Source: an uncultured Pelagibacteraceae bacterium
GTDB taxonomy: Bacteria; Pseudomonadota; Alphaproteobacteria; Pelagibacterales; Pelagibacteraceae
Direction: 5' to 3'
NCBI GenBank assembly: GCA_902618485.1
Contig: CACNAR010000002.1
Location: 1-64,000 of the forward strand
DNA length: 64,000 bases
Positions 42,386 to 52,410 of the stretch are shown here, one piece after another (within the stretch, counting starts at the first letter, position 1; the number at the start of each line of letters is the position of its first letter). The notes beneath the pieces are model-generated. The model saw only the letters and a program-made list of their open reading frames with translations. It was not told the DNA's origin and did no database searches. Position numbers and translations under genes: made by a program.

Positions 42386-42853
42386 ATGTTCAAAAAAAGA
42401 GAAAATGTCCTTGAAATTGAAGAAGGTAATCTTCTTTCTCCAAAATTTGATAATGATGGTTTAATTCCTGTAATTACAATGTGTGATAAAACTAAGGATA
42501 TTCTTATGCATGGTTATATGAATGTAGAAGCTTTAAAAAAAACTATTGAAACTCAAGAGGCTCATTATTTTAGCAGATCAAGAAAAGCTATTTGGCACAA
42601 AGGTAAGACTAGTGGATTTGTTCAAAAAGTAAAAGAAATCCGAATTGATGATGATCAAGACTCTATTTGGTTAACTGTTGATATTGGTGAGGGAGCAAGC
42701 TGTCACGTTGGATATAGATCTTGTTTTTATAGATCAATACCTTTGGGAATAATTCGTAATGGAAGAGAAGTAAAAATGAAATTTTTAGAAAAAGAAAAAA
42801 AATTTGACCCTGAGGACGTATATAAAGGACAACCTAATCCTACAAAAATTTAA
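42386..42853 (+). CDS. hisI: Phosphoribosyl-AMP cyclohydrolase
   Basis: 155 residues. The conserved segments are HYFSRSRKAIWHKGKTSG and DQDSIWLTVDIGEGASCHVG, plus YRSCFYR, providing the metal-binding aspartate and cysteines. It opens the purine ring of phosphoribosyl-AMP in histidine synthesis. It lacks a fused HisE domain, and the C-terminus extends about 25 residues past the usual end. It starts a plus-strand unit with two paralogous oxygenase genes, four bases ahead of the first. Confidence 0.92.
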   Translation: MFKKRENVLEIEEGNLLSPKFDNDGLIPVITMCDKTKDILMHGYMNVEALKKTIETQEAHYFSRSRKAIWHKGKTSGFVQKVKEIRIDDDQDSIWLTVDIGEGASCHVGYRSCFYRSIPLGIIRNGREVKMKFLEKEKKFDPEDVYKGQPNPTKI

Positions 42854-42856
42854 TGA

Positions 42857-43498
42857 ATGAATAAAAATATTCAAATTCAAATCGCTAAACCTTTTGGACC
42901 ATCCATAGCTAAAGCAAATATTCCAGATGAAATGATCACAAAATTAAATGATTATGTTGACAATATAATAAAAGACGAAAAAAAATCTATTGCTCAAAAT
43001 CATGGAGATAAATTGGCCGGTCAGGTTACTCAAGAATTTATATTAGATAGACCATTTTGTGAGACATCAGGCTGGATGGAATTTTTAGGTAAATGTGTGT
43101 CAACTTGGGTAGAGAAAAGTAGTGGTAACCCTGTAAAAAATTTTTCTTTAAGAGATTCTTGGATTGTTAGACAGTTTAAAAATGAATATAATCCGACCCA
43201 TTGGCATTCTGGCCATATTTCTGGTGTAGGTTATTTAAAGGTACCTGAAAATTTTGGTAGCTCACCCCAATCAAATAAAAAATCAAATCCAAATGGCAGA
43301 TTGGAATTAATTCATGGTTCGAGGCAGTTTTTATGTAATTCTCTTTTTAAAGTTAAACCTAAAGTTGGTGAATTTTACTTTTTTCCAAATTACTTAATGC
43401 ATACAGTTTACCCTTTCAAAGACTCAGATGAAGAGAGAAGGTCTGTCTCATTCAATGCTGACATAGATGAAGAAATTTATAATGTTTATGGAAAATAG
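42857..43498 (+). CDS. Putative 2OG-Fe(II) oxygenase, copy 1
   Basis: 213 residues with a cupin-like double-stranded helix core. NPTHWHSGHISGVGYLKVP holds the first histidine ligands, LELIHGSRQF lies in the middle, and KPKVGEFYFFPNYLMHTVYPF with RRSVSFNADID gives the distal histidine and the 2-oxoglutarate arginine. This is the layout of the 2OG-FeII_Oxy_5 family, whose substrates are largely unknown. It starts four bases after hisI. The following gene is a paralogue, about half identical by eye. Confidence 0.75.
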   Translation: MNKNIQIQIAKPFGPSIAKANIPDEMITKLNDYVDNIIKDEKKSIAQNHGDKLAGQVTQEFILDRPFCETSGWMEFLGKCVSTWVEKSSGNPVKNFSLRDSWIVRQFKNEYNPTHWHSGHISGVGYLKVPENFGSSPQSNKKSNPNGRLELIHGSRQFLCNSLFKVKPKVGEFYFFPNYLMHTVYPFKDSDEERRSVSFNADIDEEIYNVYGK

Positions 43499-43528
43499 TA
43501 AGATATTTTTTTTAAGAGCTAGATAATT

Positions 43529-44161
43529 ATGAATAATGACTATGGATTAATTAGAATTTTTGGTCCCTCAATTTTTAAGGTAAAAATTCCAGAAAATCTT
43601 TTAAATCACCTTAACAAGTTTATTGACAATACTATAAAAGACAAAGATCAATCAAAAAATCTTGATGTCGGTAAGGGCCTTGTTGGAGATGTTAAACAAG
43701 AATTTAGATTAGACAAAAAGACTGTTGAAGAAAGTGGGTGGTTAAAATTTCTAGGGGACTCTGTCGCACAGTGGATTTATAAAGATACGGGGAAAAAAAT
43801 CTCTGAATTTAAATTAATTGAAACCTGGGTTGTTAGACAATTTGAAAACGAATATAATCCGGTACATTGGCATTCAGGTCATATATCAGGTGCTGGTTTT
43901 TTAAAATTACCAGAAACTTTTGGTAAACATTTTCAAGACAATAAAAAAGATTATAGAGGTGGAAACTTAGAGTTAATTCATGGAAATAGAATGTTTTTGT
44001 CTCAGTGCAGGTTTCCTATAGAACCAAAGGTTGGGGATTTTTACTTTTTTCCACATTATTTGATGCACACTGTTTATCCTTTTAAAGGAACAAAAGAGGA
44101 AAGACGCTCAATTTCGTTCAATGGACTTATAGACAATAAAATTTTTAATATATTTGGATAA
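43529..44161 (+). CDS. Putative 2OG-Fe(II) oxygenase, copy 2
   Basis: 210 residues, aligned end to end with the preceding gene: NPVHWHSGHISGAGFLKLP, LELIHGNRMF, EPKVGDFYFFPHYLMHTVYPF and RRSISFNGLID keep every ligand position. Tandem duplication is clear, with a 30-base gap between the copies. Both copies look intact, so their substrates may differ. The stop overlaps the region of the next gene's alternative start. Confidence 0.75.
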   Translation: MNNDYGLIRIFGPSIFKVKIPENLLNHLNKFIDNTIKDKDQSKNLDVGKGLVGDVKQEFRLDKKTVEESGWLKFLGDSVAQWIYKDTGKKISEFKLIETWVVRQFENEYNPVHWHSGHISGAGFLKLPETFGKHFQDNKKDYRGGNLELIHGNRMFLSQCRFPIEPKVGDFYFFPHYLMHTVYPFKGTKEERRSISFNGLIDNKIFNIFG

Positions 44162-44165
44162 ATTT

Positions 44166-44531
44166 ATGCAAAAAAATGTTTTGGGTGAAAATTTAGAGAG
44201 TTGTTCATTGGATCCACTTACCGGGTGGTACAGAGATGGCTGTTGTAACACTGATGAGAATGATAGAGGTTTACACACCGTTTGCGCAAAAGTAACTACC
44301 GAATTTTTAGAATGGTGCAAAGAGGCTGGCAATGATTTAATTACGCCACATCCTGAATATGGTTTTCCTGGTTTAAAGGATGGAGATGGATGGTGTGTAT
44401 GTGCTTCCTGGTATGCAAGAGCTGTCGAAGCTGGTAAAGGCTGTCCAATTTATCTGAAGAGTACACATGAAAATACTCTAAAAATTTTACCTATCGAAAC
44501 TCTAAAAAAATTTGCAATAGATTTGTCTTAA
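44166..44531 (+). CDS. DUF2237 protein
   Basis: 121 residues beginning MQKNVLGENLESCSLDPLTG; an ATG at 44154 overlaps the oxygenase gene by 8 bases and is less likely. Conserved features of DUF2237 are GWYRDGCCNTDENDRGLHTVCA and FPGLKDGDGWCVCASWYARA, with five cysteines in all. The function is unknown; cysteine placement suggests metal or disulfide use. It closes the hisI-oxygenase unit and ends one base from ETF-QO, facing it. Confidence 0.83.
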   Translation: MQKNVLGENLESCSLDPLTGWYRDGCCNTDENDRGLHTVCAKVTTEFLEWCKEAGNDLITPHPEYGFPGLKDGDGWCVCASWYARAVEAGKGCPIYLKSTHENTLKILPIETLKKFAIDLS

Positions 44532-44532
44532 G

Positions 44533-46152
44533 TTACATATTCCCGTATTTAGGACCACCCCCACCCTCAGGTGTTACCCAGGTGATATTTTGTGAAGGTT
44601 CTTTTATGTCACAAGTTTTACAATGAATACAATTTTGAGAATTAATAACAAACCTGTTGGATCCATTCTCTTTTTGAACTTCATAAACACCTGCTGGACA
44701 ATACCTCTGTGCAGGTTCATCGTACTCATTTAATGTATAATTAATTGGTAATGAGGGATCTTTAAGTTTTAAATGAACAGGTTGATTGTCTACGTGGTTT
44801 GTGCCAGTTAGATAAACTGAACTCGTTTTATCAAAAGTAATAACGTTATCTGGCTTAGGATAATCAATTTTAGGCATTTTATTTGCTGGTTTTAATGTTT
44901 GATGGTCAGCATGTTTGTGTTTTAGTGTAAATGGCAATTTACCTCTAAACAAAATTTGATCAATTCCAGTAAAAATAATTCCCAAAATTAAGCCCCAACT
45001 AAAACTAGGCTTAACATTTCTTGCCTCATATAGTTCTTTGTATAACCAACTTTTTTTTAATTTTTCCTCAAAAATTGATAGCTCTTTATCATCTTTCAAA
45101 TGGTCATTTATTGCTTCTGCTGCAATTATTCCACTTTTCATTGCAGTATGCGATCCTTTTATCTTAGGCATATTTAAAGTACCCGCATCACACCCAATCA
45201 ATAATGCACCAGGCATAAACATTTTTGGCAAACTTTGGAAACCACCTTCTATCAAAGCTCTAGCACCATAAGAAATTCTTTTTCCACCCTCAATTATTTT
45301 TCTTATCGCAGGATGTGTTTTGAATCTTTGAAATTCATCAAATGGAGATAAGTGTGGATTTTGATAATCTAAACCAATTACGTAACCTAAAAATATTTGT
45401 TTCTTTTCTGCGTGATAGATAAAACTTCCTCCGTAAGTACTATTATCTAATGGCCATCCAGCGGTATGCATTACTAAACCTTCATGGTGATTCTTTTCAT
45501 TCACTTCCCATATCTCTTTAAACCCTATTCCATATTGTTGTGGGTCTTTATCTTTATCAAGTTCAAATCTTTTGATTAATTGTTTTCCTAAATGACCTCT
45601 GCAACCCTCTGCAAAAACAGTAATCTTTCCCAATAAATCGATACCAGGCTCAAAACTATCTTTTTTGTTTCCTTCTTTATCAATACCCATATCTTGAGTT
45701 GCTACACCTTTTACAGAACCATCTTCATTAAATAAAATTTCACTTGCTGGAAATCCTGGGAAAATTTCAACTCCAAGTTTTTCTGCTTGTTCTGCAAGCC
45801 ATCTACATAAGTTTGCTAGGCTAATAATATAGTTTTTGTGATTTTGTTGAACAGCTGGTAACAACCATGTTGGCCAGCTTAAGGATTTATTTTTTCCTAA
45901 AAATAAAAATTTTTCTTTAGTAACTTTAGTTTTAATAGGTGAATTTAATTCTTTCCAGTTGGGGATCAGTTCATCTAGAGCTCTTGTCTCAAATACATTT
46001 CCACTTAAAATGTGAGCGCCAATTTCAGATGCTTTTTCTAATAAGCAAATATTTAATTCTGAGTTTAATTGTTTTAATTTTATAGCCGTAGACAACCCTG
46101 ATGGACCACCACCTACAATAACCACATCATATTCCATTGTCTCTCTGGACAT
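44533..46152 (-). CDS. etfQO: Electron-transfer flavoprotein:ubiquinone oxidoreductase
   Basis: 539 residues, inner-membrane associated. The N-terminal FAD motif is YDVVIVGGGPSGLSTAIKL; the C-terminal 4Fe-4S cluster ligands are in CPAGVYEV and NCIHCKTCDI, followed by ITWVTPEGGGGPKY, the family ending. It passes electrons from reduced ETF to ubiquinone. It is the last gene of dmgdh-etfB-etfA-etfQO, so methyl-group oxidation is wired directly to the respiratory chain. An ATG five codons in (46137) is an alternative start. Confidence 0.95.
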   Translation of the reverse strand: MSRETMEYDVVIVGGGPSGLSTAIKLKQLNSELNICLLEKASEIGAHILSGNVFETRALDELIPNWKELNSPIKTKVTKEKFLFLGKNKSLSWPTWLLPAVQQNHKNYIISLANLCRWLAEQAEKLGVEIFPGFPASEILFNEDGSVKGVATQDMGIDKEGNKKDSFEPGIDLLGKITVFAEGCRGHLGKQLIKRFELDKDKDPQQYGIGFKEIWEVNEKNHHEGLVMHTAGWPLDNSTYGGSFIYHAEKKQIFLGYVIGLDYQNPHLSPFDEFQRFKTHPAIRKIIEGGKRISYGARALIEGGFQSLPKMFMPGALLIGCDAGTLNMPKIKGSHTAMKSGIIAAEAINDHLKDDKELSIFEEKLKKSWLYKELYEARNVKPSFSWGLILGIIFTGIDQILFRGKLPFTLKHKHADHQTLKPANKMPKIDYPKPDNVITFDKTSSVYLTGTNHVDNQPVHLKLKDPSLPINYTLNEYDEPAQRYCPAGVYEVQKENGSNRFVINSQNCIHCKTCDIKEPSQNITWVTPEGGGGPKYGNM

Positions 46153-46175
46153 AATTTAATTTTTTACAGATTATA

Positions 46176-47129
46176 TTATTTTTGTATAGTGTTTAATTTG
46201 TTCAATTCCTCTAAGAATTGAGGAACTGCCTCAAAAAGATCAGCTTCAAGTCCATAGTCTGCGACGCTAAAAATTGGTGCTTCCCCATCTTTATTTATCG
46301 CAACAATTACTTTACTTTCTTTCATTCCAGCTAGGTGCTGGATTGCCCCAGAAATACCTACTGCAATATATAAATCTGGAACAACAACTTTACCTGTTTG
46401 TCCAACTTGGTGATCGTTACTTATATATCCTGCATCAACTGCTGCTCTAGATGCTCCAATCGCCGCGTTTAATTTGTCTGCCAAAGAAGTTATAAGTTTA
46501 AAATTATCACCACTTTGCATTCCTCTTCCACCTGAAACAACTACTCTTGCTGTGCCCAATTCTGGTCTATCCGATTTTACCTCTTCTCTCTTGATAAACT
46601 TTGTTTTTGAAAATTCTTCACTTGCTTCAGCTTTTTCTATTGAAGCTGATCCTCCAGAACTTTCACAAGGATCGAATGATGTGGGTCTTATAGTTATACA
46701 TTTCTTTACATCTTTACTTTTTACAGTTGCAAAAGCATTTCCCGCATATATTGGTCTTAAAAAGGTATCTGGAGCAATAACTTTAGTTATATCACTGATT
46801 TGAGAAGTATCTAAGGCAGCAGCAATTCTAGGCATTAAATTTTTTCCGAATGTGTTTGCTGAACTTATTATGTGTGAATAATTATCAGCTAATTTTACAA
46901 TTACTGGTGCAAAGTTTTCAGCAACAAAATTCTCGTAGTGAGCTGCTTCGACTTGGATAACTTTTTTAACAAATTCTAATTTTGATAATGCTTTTGCTGT
47001 ATCTTCACATTCATGTCCAATTATTACAGCATGAACATCATTATCTATTTGTGATGCTGCAGTTGCTGCATTAAGTGTGAACGGTTTCAATTCTTTATTA
47101 TTGTGTTCTGCAATTAATAATACTGACAT
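46176..47129 (-). CDS. etfA: Electron-transfer flavoprotein alpha subunit
   Basis: 317 residues. The C-terminal FAD-binding domain is recognisable in [37 protein letters not shown] and [16 protein letters not shown]. It forms the ETF heterodimer with EtfB, accepting electrons from dimethylglycine-type dehydrogenases. Its start codon directly follows the etfB stop, and 23 bases separate its stop from etfQO. Confidence 0.95.
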   Translation of the reverse strand: MSVLLIAEHNNKELKPFTLNAATAASQIDNDVHAVIIGHECEDTAKALSKLEFVKKVIQVEAAHYENFVAENFAPVIVKLADNYSHIISSANTFGKNLMPRIAAALDTSQISDITKVIAPDTFLRPIYAGNAFATVKSKDVKKCITIRPTSFDPCESSGGSASIEKAEASEEFSKTKFIKREEVKSDRPELGTARVVVSGGRGMQSGDNFKLITSLADKLNAAIGASRAAVDAGYISNDHQVGQTGKVVVPDLYIAVGISGAIQHLAGMKESKVIVAINKDGEAPIFSVADYGLEADLFEAVPQFLEELNKLNTIQK

Positions 47130-47879
47130 CTAAATTACTTTAGCCTCATTTTTTAATTTCTGAACCAATTCAGACACACTAGCTACTTTAATACCAGCTT
47201 TTCTTTTAGGTGGTTCCTCAACTTTAATCTGCTCGATTCTTGGGCTTATATCTACTCCTAAATCTGACGCATTTAATTGTTCAATAGGTTTTTTTTTAGC
47301 TTTCATTATATTTGGCAATGAGGCATACCTTGGTTCATTTAATCTTAGATCACAAGTTACTATTGCTGGAACATTTATTTCTATTGTTTCTAAACCTTCA
47401 TCTATTTCTCTTGTCACCTCTAACTTCCCATCTTTGATCTCAATTTTAGATGCAAAAGTGGCTTGAGGCCAATTAAGCAGCGCGCTTAACATTTGACCTG
47501 TCTGATTGCAATCATCATCGATTGCTTGTTTACCCATAAAAACTAAATCTGGTTTTTCTTTTTCGACAATTTTTTGTAATAATTTTGAAACTGAAAGAGG
47601 TTCAACAACACTATCTGTTTTAACTAGTATTCCCCTGTCAGCTCCAACTGCTAGTGCCTTACGGACTGTTTCTTGAGCTTTCTCCTCTCCAATACTTACT
47701 GCCACTACTTCTGTTGCTTTGCCAGCTTCTTTAATCTTAACTGCTTCTTCTATAGCATTATCATCAGGTGGATTGGTCGACATTTTAACATTATCTGTTA
47801 CAACACCTGTGTTGTCTTCTTTCACTCTAATTTGAACGTTGTAATCTATTACTCTTTTTACTGCTACTAAAATTTTCAT
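47130..47879 (-). CDS. etfB: Electron-transfer flavoprotein beta subunit
   Basis: 249 residues. [20 protein letters not shown] starts the protein, and [19 protein letters not shown] is the AMP-binding and partner region; [20 protein letters not shown] is the ETF beta signature. The start shares a base with the dmgdh stop (TAATG), tying its translation to the dehydrogenase. Confidence 0.95.
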   Translation of the reverse strand: MKILVAVKRVIDYNVQIRVKEDNTGVVTDNVKMSTNPPDDNAIEEAVKIKEAGKATEVVAVSIGEEKAQETVRKALAVGADRGILVKTDSVVEPLSVSKLLQKIVEKEKPDLVFMGKQAIDDDCNQTGQMLSALLNWPQATFASKIEIKDGKLEVTREIDEGLETIEINVPAIVTCDLRLNEPRYASLPNIMKAKKKPIEQLNASDLGVDISPRIEQIKVEEPPKRKAGIKVASVSELVQKLKNEAKVI

Positions 47880-50311
47880 TAAGCTCTCAATAATTTGTTT
47901 TCAGAGTCATAGGGGCTTTCATCAAGAATTGTAGCTTCGTACATCTTTCCTAGAATATCAACTTTTAATTTTTCTCCAACATTTGCTAGATCAGGTTTTA
48001 CCATAGCTAATGCAATTGATTTATCAATTCTAAATCCATATTCACCGCCTGTTGCTCTTCCAACGACTTTATTATCTTTATAAATTGGATTATTTCCTAA
48101 TACATCAGAGTCAGTGGTGTTATGAACTTCAAGAGTAACTAATTTGTTATCAAAACCTTTTTCTCTCCATTTATTTAAAGCTTCTAGACCAATAAAGTTC
48201 CCTTTATTTGGATGAACAAATCTATCTAAACCAGATTCATAAGGAGAATATTCTATTGATAATTCAGTTCCTACTAGCTTATAAGATTTTTCAATTCTTA
48301 AACTGTTCATAGCTCGAATTCCGAACGGTTTTATTCCTAGGTCTTTACCAGCTTCCATCAATTTATCGAAAATATGATTTTGATACTCAATTGGGTGATG
48401 CAACTCCCACCCTAGTTCTCCGACAAAATTCACTCTCATAGCATTAACTGGTGCGTATCCAATATTAACATTTTTTGCAGTTAACCATTTAAAATTCTCA
48501 TTTGAAAAATCGTCTGTTGAAACTTTTTTCATTAATTCTCTTGCTTTAGGGCCTGCAACAACAAGAACTCCTGTGCTGTTAGTTAAATCTTCAAAAATTA
48601 CAGAGCCATCAGTTGGCATCCATTTTTGTATCCAGTCATGGTCTAATCGTAGATTTGCTCCAGCAGAAACAAGATAATAACTATTTTCTGCCTCTTTCAT
48701 AATTGTAAATTCTGAATGAACACCACCCTTTGTGTTTAATGCGTGGCATAAATTTATTCTACCAATTTTTTTCGGAAGTTTATTTGCGACTAAATAATCA
48801 AGAAATTCCTCAGCTTTTGGTCCTTTAATTCTACATTTTGCAAATGCTGTCATATCTAAAAGTCCAACGTTTTTTTTCACGTTCTCACATTCTTTTTTAA
48901 TTGCATCAAACCATTTTGATCTTCTAAAAGACCAGTCGTCTTTTTGTTCCATGCCATCAGTTGCAAAAAAATTAGGACGTTCCCATCCAAATTTTTGTCC
49001 AAATACAGCTCCTAAGGCTTTCATTCTTTCATAACACGGTGCAGTTCTTAAAGGTCTTGCTGCTGGTCTTTCTTCATCAGGATAATGAACTATAAAAACA
49101 TGGCTATAAGCCTCCTCATTTTTAGCTTTCAAATAAGACTTAGTGGCATAATTTCCATATCGTCTTGGTTCTACGCCTAGCATATCTATAGTTGGCTCTC
49201 CATCTACAATCCATTCTGCTAATTGCCAACCAGCACCACCTGCAGCGGTTATTCCAAAGCTATGCCCCTCGTTGATCCAAAAATTTTTTAAACCCCAAGC
49301 AGGACCAACTATTGGATTACCATCTGGAGTATAACAGATTGCTCCATTATAAACTTTTTTAACTCCTACTTCTCCAAATGCAGGTACACGATGTATTGCA
49401 CCTTCAATATGTGGAGCGAGTCTGTCTAAATCTTCCTGAAATAATTCATACTCTGAATTTTTTGAAGGTCCTTCGACATAACAAGCAGGAGCACCATCCT
49501 CATATGGACCTAAGATTAATCCACCAGCTTCTTCTCTCATATACCATCTGCTGTCACTATCTCTTAAAACTCCCATCTCTGGAAGACCCTCTTTTTTTCT
49601 TTTTTGAATCTCTGGATGTGGCTCCGTTACGATGTATTGATGTTCAACAGGTATGACTGGAATATCTAATCCAACCATTTCTCCCGTTTGTCTTGCAAAA
49701 TTACCTGAGCAAGAAATCACATGTTCACATTCAATTGAACCTTTGTCGGTTTCAACTATCCATCCGTCTTTAGTTTGTTTCATAGATAAAACAGTTGTAT
49801 TTCGATAAATTTCAGCTCCTCTGTTTCTTGCACCTGTTGCAAGGGCTTGGGTTAAATCCGCTGGCTGAATATATCCATCTTCAGGATGTTGTATTGCTCC
49901 AATTAAATCATCTGTATGACATAAAGGCCAAATTTCTTTTACCTGTTGAGGTGTTAAAAATTTTACATCAACTCCTATAGTTTTTGCAACTCCTGCATAT
50001 TGATGATATTCATCCATTCTATCTTTTGTGCTAGCTAAACGAATGTTAGAAACTACACTAAAGCCAACATTTTTTCCTGTTTCCTCCTCCAATGTTTTGT
50101 ATAAATTCACAGCATACTTATGAAGTTGGCCCACCGAATAACTCATGTTAAATAACGGCAGCAATCCAGCAGCATGCCAAGTAGAACCTGATGTGAGCTC
50201 TTTTCTTTCTACTAAAACAACATCTGACCAACCTTTTTTTGCTAGGTGGTATAGTGCACTTACACCTACGACACCTCCACCAACTACAACTACTTTCGTT
50301 TTGCTTTTCAT
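47879..50311 (-). CDS. dmgdh: Dimethylglycine dehydrogenase-like flavoprotein with GcvT domain
   Basis: 810 residues. The FAD fold begins [20 protein letters not shown], and [14 protein letters not shown] carries the histidine that links flavin covalently in this family. The C-terminal half (from about residue 425) is the folate-binding GcvT-like domain. It should demethylate dimethylglycine or sarcosine from glycine betaine breakdown, giving methylene-THF and passing electrons to ETF. The downstream etfB, etfA and etfQO make a complete electron path. It differs clearly from the other copy at 10333-12777, so the two probably have different substrates. Confidence 0.87.
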   Translation of the reverse strand: MKSKTKVVVVGGGVVGVSALYHLAKKGWSDVVLVERKELTSGSTWHAAGLLPLFNMSYSVGQLHKYAVNLYKTLEEETGKNVGFSVVSNIRLASTKDRMDEYHQYAGVAKTIGVDVKFLTPQQVKEIWPLCHTDDLIGAIQHPEDGYIQPADLTQALATGARNRGAEIYRNTTVLSMKQTKDGWIVETDKGSIECEHVISCSGNFARQTGEMVGLDIPVIPVEHQYIVTEPHPEIQKRKKEGLPEMGVLRDSDSRWYMREEAGGLILGPYEDGAPACYVEGPSKNSEYELFQEDLDRLAPHIEGAIHRVPAFGEVGVKKVYNGAICYTPDGNPIVGPAWGLKNFWINEGHSFGITAAGGAGWQLAEWIVDGEPTIDMLGVEPRRYGNYATKSYLKAKNEEAYSHVFIVHYPDEERPAARPLRTAPCYERMKALGAVFGQKFGWERPNFFATDGMEQKDDWSFRRSKWFDAIKKECENVKKNVGLLDMTAFAKCRIKGPKAEEFLDYLVANKLPKKIGRINLCHALNTKGGVHSEFTIMKEAENSYYLVSAGANLRLDHDWIQKWMPTDGSVIFEDLTNSTGVLVVAGPKARELMKKVSTDDFSNENFKWLTAKNVNIGYAPVNAMRVNFVGELGWELHHPIEYQNHIFDKLMEAGKDLGIKPFGIRAMNSLRIEKSYKLVGTELSIEYSPYESGLDRFVHPNKGNFIGLEALNKWREKGFDNKLVTLEVHNTTDSDVLGNNPIYKDNKVVGRATGGEYGFRIDKSIALAMVKPDLANVGEKLKVDILGKMYEATILDESPYDSENKLLRA

Positions 50312-50366
50312 AATCTGATTCCTACTAAATTTTCATTCATTCCGAAACAAAATTGTATCAAGAGCA

Positions 50367-50840
50367 TTATATTGAGCTACCCAATGACACAGGGCTAGAA
50401 ACCATAGTTGTCAACCAACAATTTTTTAAAGGTCCATCCTCAGTATATTTTTCTACTTGCCAATTAAATTTATGATAAATTTTTTCTTTATCCAATATTA
50501 TGACCTCAAATTGAGCCCAGCTAGCACCACTTCTAACCTGAGTAATTGTATGGCTTAAGTGATCAATCATCATTTGATAATTATCACTTTTTATCATCAT
50601 TTTAAATTTATCTAGAGGACCAGTGACCTCTTTGTTATTAGGATGGGCAAAATTCCAGGTCTGTTCTATCCCGCTATCCTTAAATCCATCATTATTTTTT
50701 TGTAAACCAAGTAATTGTATTTTCACAACTTCGGAAGGACTAATTTCACTATTTGGTTTAATCAATTCTGCGTTAGATACAGAAATAGAGATAAAAAAAA
50801 TTGTTATAAATTTTAATAATAAAAATTTTTTTCTAAACAT
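50367..50840 (-). CDS. DUF4864 exported protein
   Basis: 157 residues with a signal peptide (about 1-24, ending VSNA). SPSEVVKIQLLGLQKNND, TWNFAHPNNKEVTGPLDKFK and the strand-rich end (YHKFNWQVEKYTEDGPLKNCW) match DUF4864, an NTF2-like exported family without known activity. It begins 15 bases after the CoA-binding gene ends and lies 55 bases ahead of dmgdh on the same strand. Confidence 0.8.
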   Translation of the reverse strand: MFRKKFLLLKFITIFFISISVSNAELIKPNSEISPSEVVKIQLLGLQKNNDGFKDSGIEQTWNFAHPNNKEVTGPLDKFKMMIKSDNYQMMIDHLSHTITQVRSGASWAQFEVIILDKEKIYHKFNWQVEKYTEDGPLKNCWLTTMVSSPVSLGSSI

Positions 50841-50855
50841 AATCTATAATTTTAA

Positions 50856-51257
50856 TTAATTCAGATATTTTTCAACTTCAACCCTAGTACATTTATCTTC
50901 AATATAAATTATGTTATTTGCCTCAGCAATTTTCTTGGCTTCAGAATTCTTTATATTTAATTGAAGCCATAAAACTTTCGCATTAATCTTTATAGCATCA
51001 TTAACAATTTCAACTGCCTCATCTGACGGTCTAAATACGTCAACTATATCCACTGGCCCATCAATTTCTGAAACTTTTCCATATACTCTCTCACCCAATA
51101 TTACCTGACCTATAATAGTTGGATTAACAGGATAAACTTTATATCCATAATTCTGCAGATATTTCATTACTATTGTTGAAGTTTTATTTAAATCTTTGCT
51201 GGCTCCAACTAAAGCAATATTTTTATAATTTGATAATATATCCTTAATATTGACCAT
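50856..51257 (-). CDS. CoA-binding domain protein
   Basis: 133 residues from ATG at 51257, one base after the hydratase stop. A longer start at 51320 would run inside the hydratase gene and is rejected. The Rossmann-like CoA-binding fold shows ILSNYKNIALVGASKDLNKT, VYPVNPTIIGQVILGERVYG and VDIVDVFRPSDEAVEIV, ending ALWLQ-like KVLWLQLNI and CTRVEVEKYL. Stand-alone proteins of this type bind CoA or NAD but have no assigned reaction. Confidence 0.8.
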   Translation of the reverse strand: MVNIKDILSNYKNIALVGASKDLNKTSTIVMKYLQNYGYKVYPVNPTIIGQVILGERVYGKVSEIDGPVDIVDVFRPSDEAVEIVNDAIKINAKVLWLQLNIKNSEAKKIAEANNIIYIEDKCTRVEVEKYLN

Positions 51258-51258
51258 A

Positions 51259-52029
51259 TTATTTATTTTTCCAAACAGGTCTTCTTTTTTCAAGAAATGC
51301 CGCAATCCCCTCTTTTGCATCCATTGCCATCATGTTTTGTGTCATCATTCTACTAGTGTATGCGTAAGCTTTTCTTAATGGCATTTCTAATTGCTTATAA
51401 AATGTTTGTTTACCTATTTTAATTGTAAGATTTGATTTTGACGCAATTTTTTTTGCAATTTTTAAAACTTCGTTATTAAGTTTAGATTTTGGAAAAAAGT
51501 CATTTATTAATCCTATTTCCTTTGCATATTTTGCCGAAATCGGTTCTCCAGTTAATAACATTTTCATCATTGGTTTTCTTTTTATTTTTCTGCTTACTGC
51601 AACCATAGGGGTACTACAAAACAAACCAATGTTTACCCCTGGTGTTGAGAACAATGCATCTCTAGAACTAAAAGCTAAATCACAACTTGCAACTAACTGA
51701 CATCCAGCAGCATATGCGGCCCCATGAACTTTAGCAATAACTGGCTTTCTACCCTCCACGATAAGTAACATAAGTTTTGAGCATAAATTGAATAGCTTTT
51801 GGTAATTCTTTTTTTTTTTTAAACTTTTTACTTCTTTTAAATTATGTCCTGCACTAAAGCCTTTACCTGCTCCCTCAATTATTATCACTTTAGTATTATT
51901 ATCTTTATCTAACTTTTTTATTACTTTGATTAAATCTGTTAAATTTTTGAATGACAGTGAATTATAAGTTTTAGGCTCATCCATTATTATTCTTGAAATA
52001 TCTTTTTGAGTGATAACTTTAATGGTCAT
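51259..52029 (-). CDS. Enoyl-CoA hydratase/isomerase family protein
   Basis: 256 residues of the crotonase fold. The oxyanion-hole segments are KGFSAGHNLKEV and KVHGAAYAAGCQLVASCDLA. The second usual glutamate position appears as PGVNIGLFCSTPMV, with no glutamate at the hydratase position, so a non-hydratase crotonase activity (isomerase, hydrolase or dehalogenase-like) is quite possible. It sits between a nucleotidyltransferase gene (6-base gap) and the CoA-binding gene (1-base gap). Confidence 0.82.
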   Translation of the reverse strand: MTIKVITQKDISRIIMDEPKTYNSLSFKNLTDLIKVIKKLDKDNNTKVIIIEGAGKGFSAGHNLKEVKSLKKKKNYQKLFNLCSKLMLLIVEGRKPVIAKVHGAAYAAGCQLVASCDLAFSSRDALFSTPGVNIGLFCSTPMVAVSRKIKRKPMMKMLLTGEPISAKYAKEIGLINDFFPKSKLNNEVLKIAKKIASKSNLTIKIGKQTFYKQLEMPLRKAYAYTSRMMTQNMMAMDAKEGIAAFLEKRRPVWKNK

Positions 52030-52035
52030 ACGATT

Positions 52036-52410
52036 TTATTTAAGTTTACCTTCTTTTCTCATTTGAGCCCGAATTTTTGTTGCAGAGATTTCCTGGATTT
52101 CTTTTGATAATTCAATTTCCTCAATTTTGTAACCTACGCCTCTTCCGTAACAAATATTAGTTATATTTGGAACTAGCATAACCTTGAAACGTCCCTCAAA
52201 TTCTGGGTTAAGTCTATCTTCAATACTTTTTTTGACTGTATCAAAATCAAAGGGGTTGTCGTCCACTCCTTGAACGTCTCTTATTTGAATACAAACTTGT
52301 CCAGTTTTTTTTATTATTTCCTTAAATAAATTATAGTGTCCATCATGAAACGGTTGCCATCTTCCTAACATTTGAGCAGTTGGTTTTTTATTATCCCATT
52401 GATAAGACAT
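52036..52410 (-). CDS. HxGH-type nucleotidyltransferase (adenylyl/cytidylyltransferase-like)
   Basis: 124 residues, a minimal nucleotidyltransferase fold. The N-terminal MLGRWQPFHDGHYNLFKEI contains the HxGH nucleotide site, and EISATKIRAQMR near the end matches the ISxTxxR motif of NMN/pantetheine-phosphate adenylyltransferases. The substrate is unknown. It shares one base with the end of the kinase gene upstream (TAATG), so the kinase and nucleotidyltransferase probably act in sequence on the same compound. Confidence 0.77.
   Translation of the reverse strand: MSYQWDNKKPTAQMLGRWQPFHDGHYNLFKEIIKKTGQVCIQIRDVQGVDDNPFDFDTVKKSIEDRLNPEFEGRFKVMLVPNITNICYGRGVGYKIEEIELSKEIQEISATKIRAQMRKEGKLK

Noticed and set aside
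51258-51320. Longer start for the CoA-binding protein
   Set aside because: It lies inside the enoyl-CoA hydratase gene; the ATG at 51257 follows that gene's stop and begins the domain properly.
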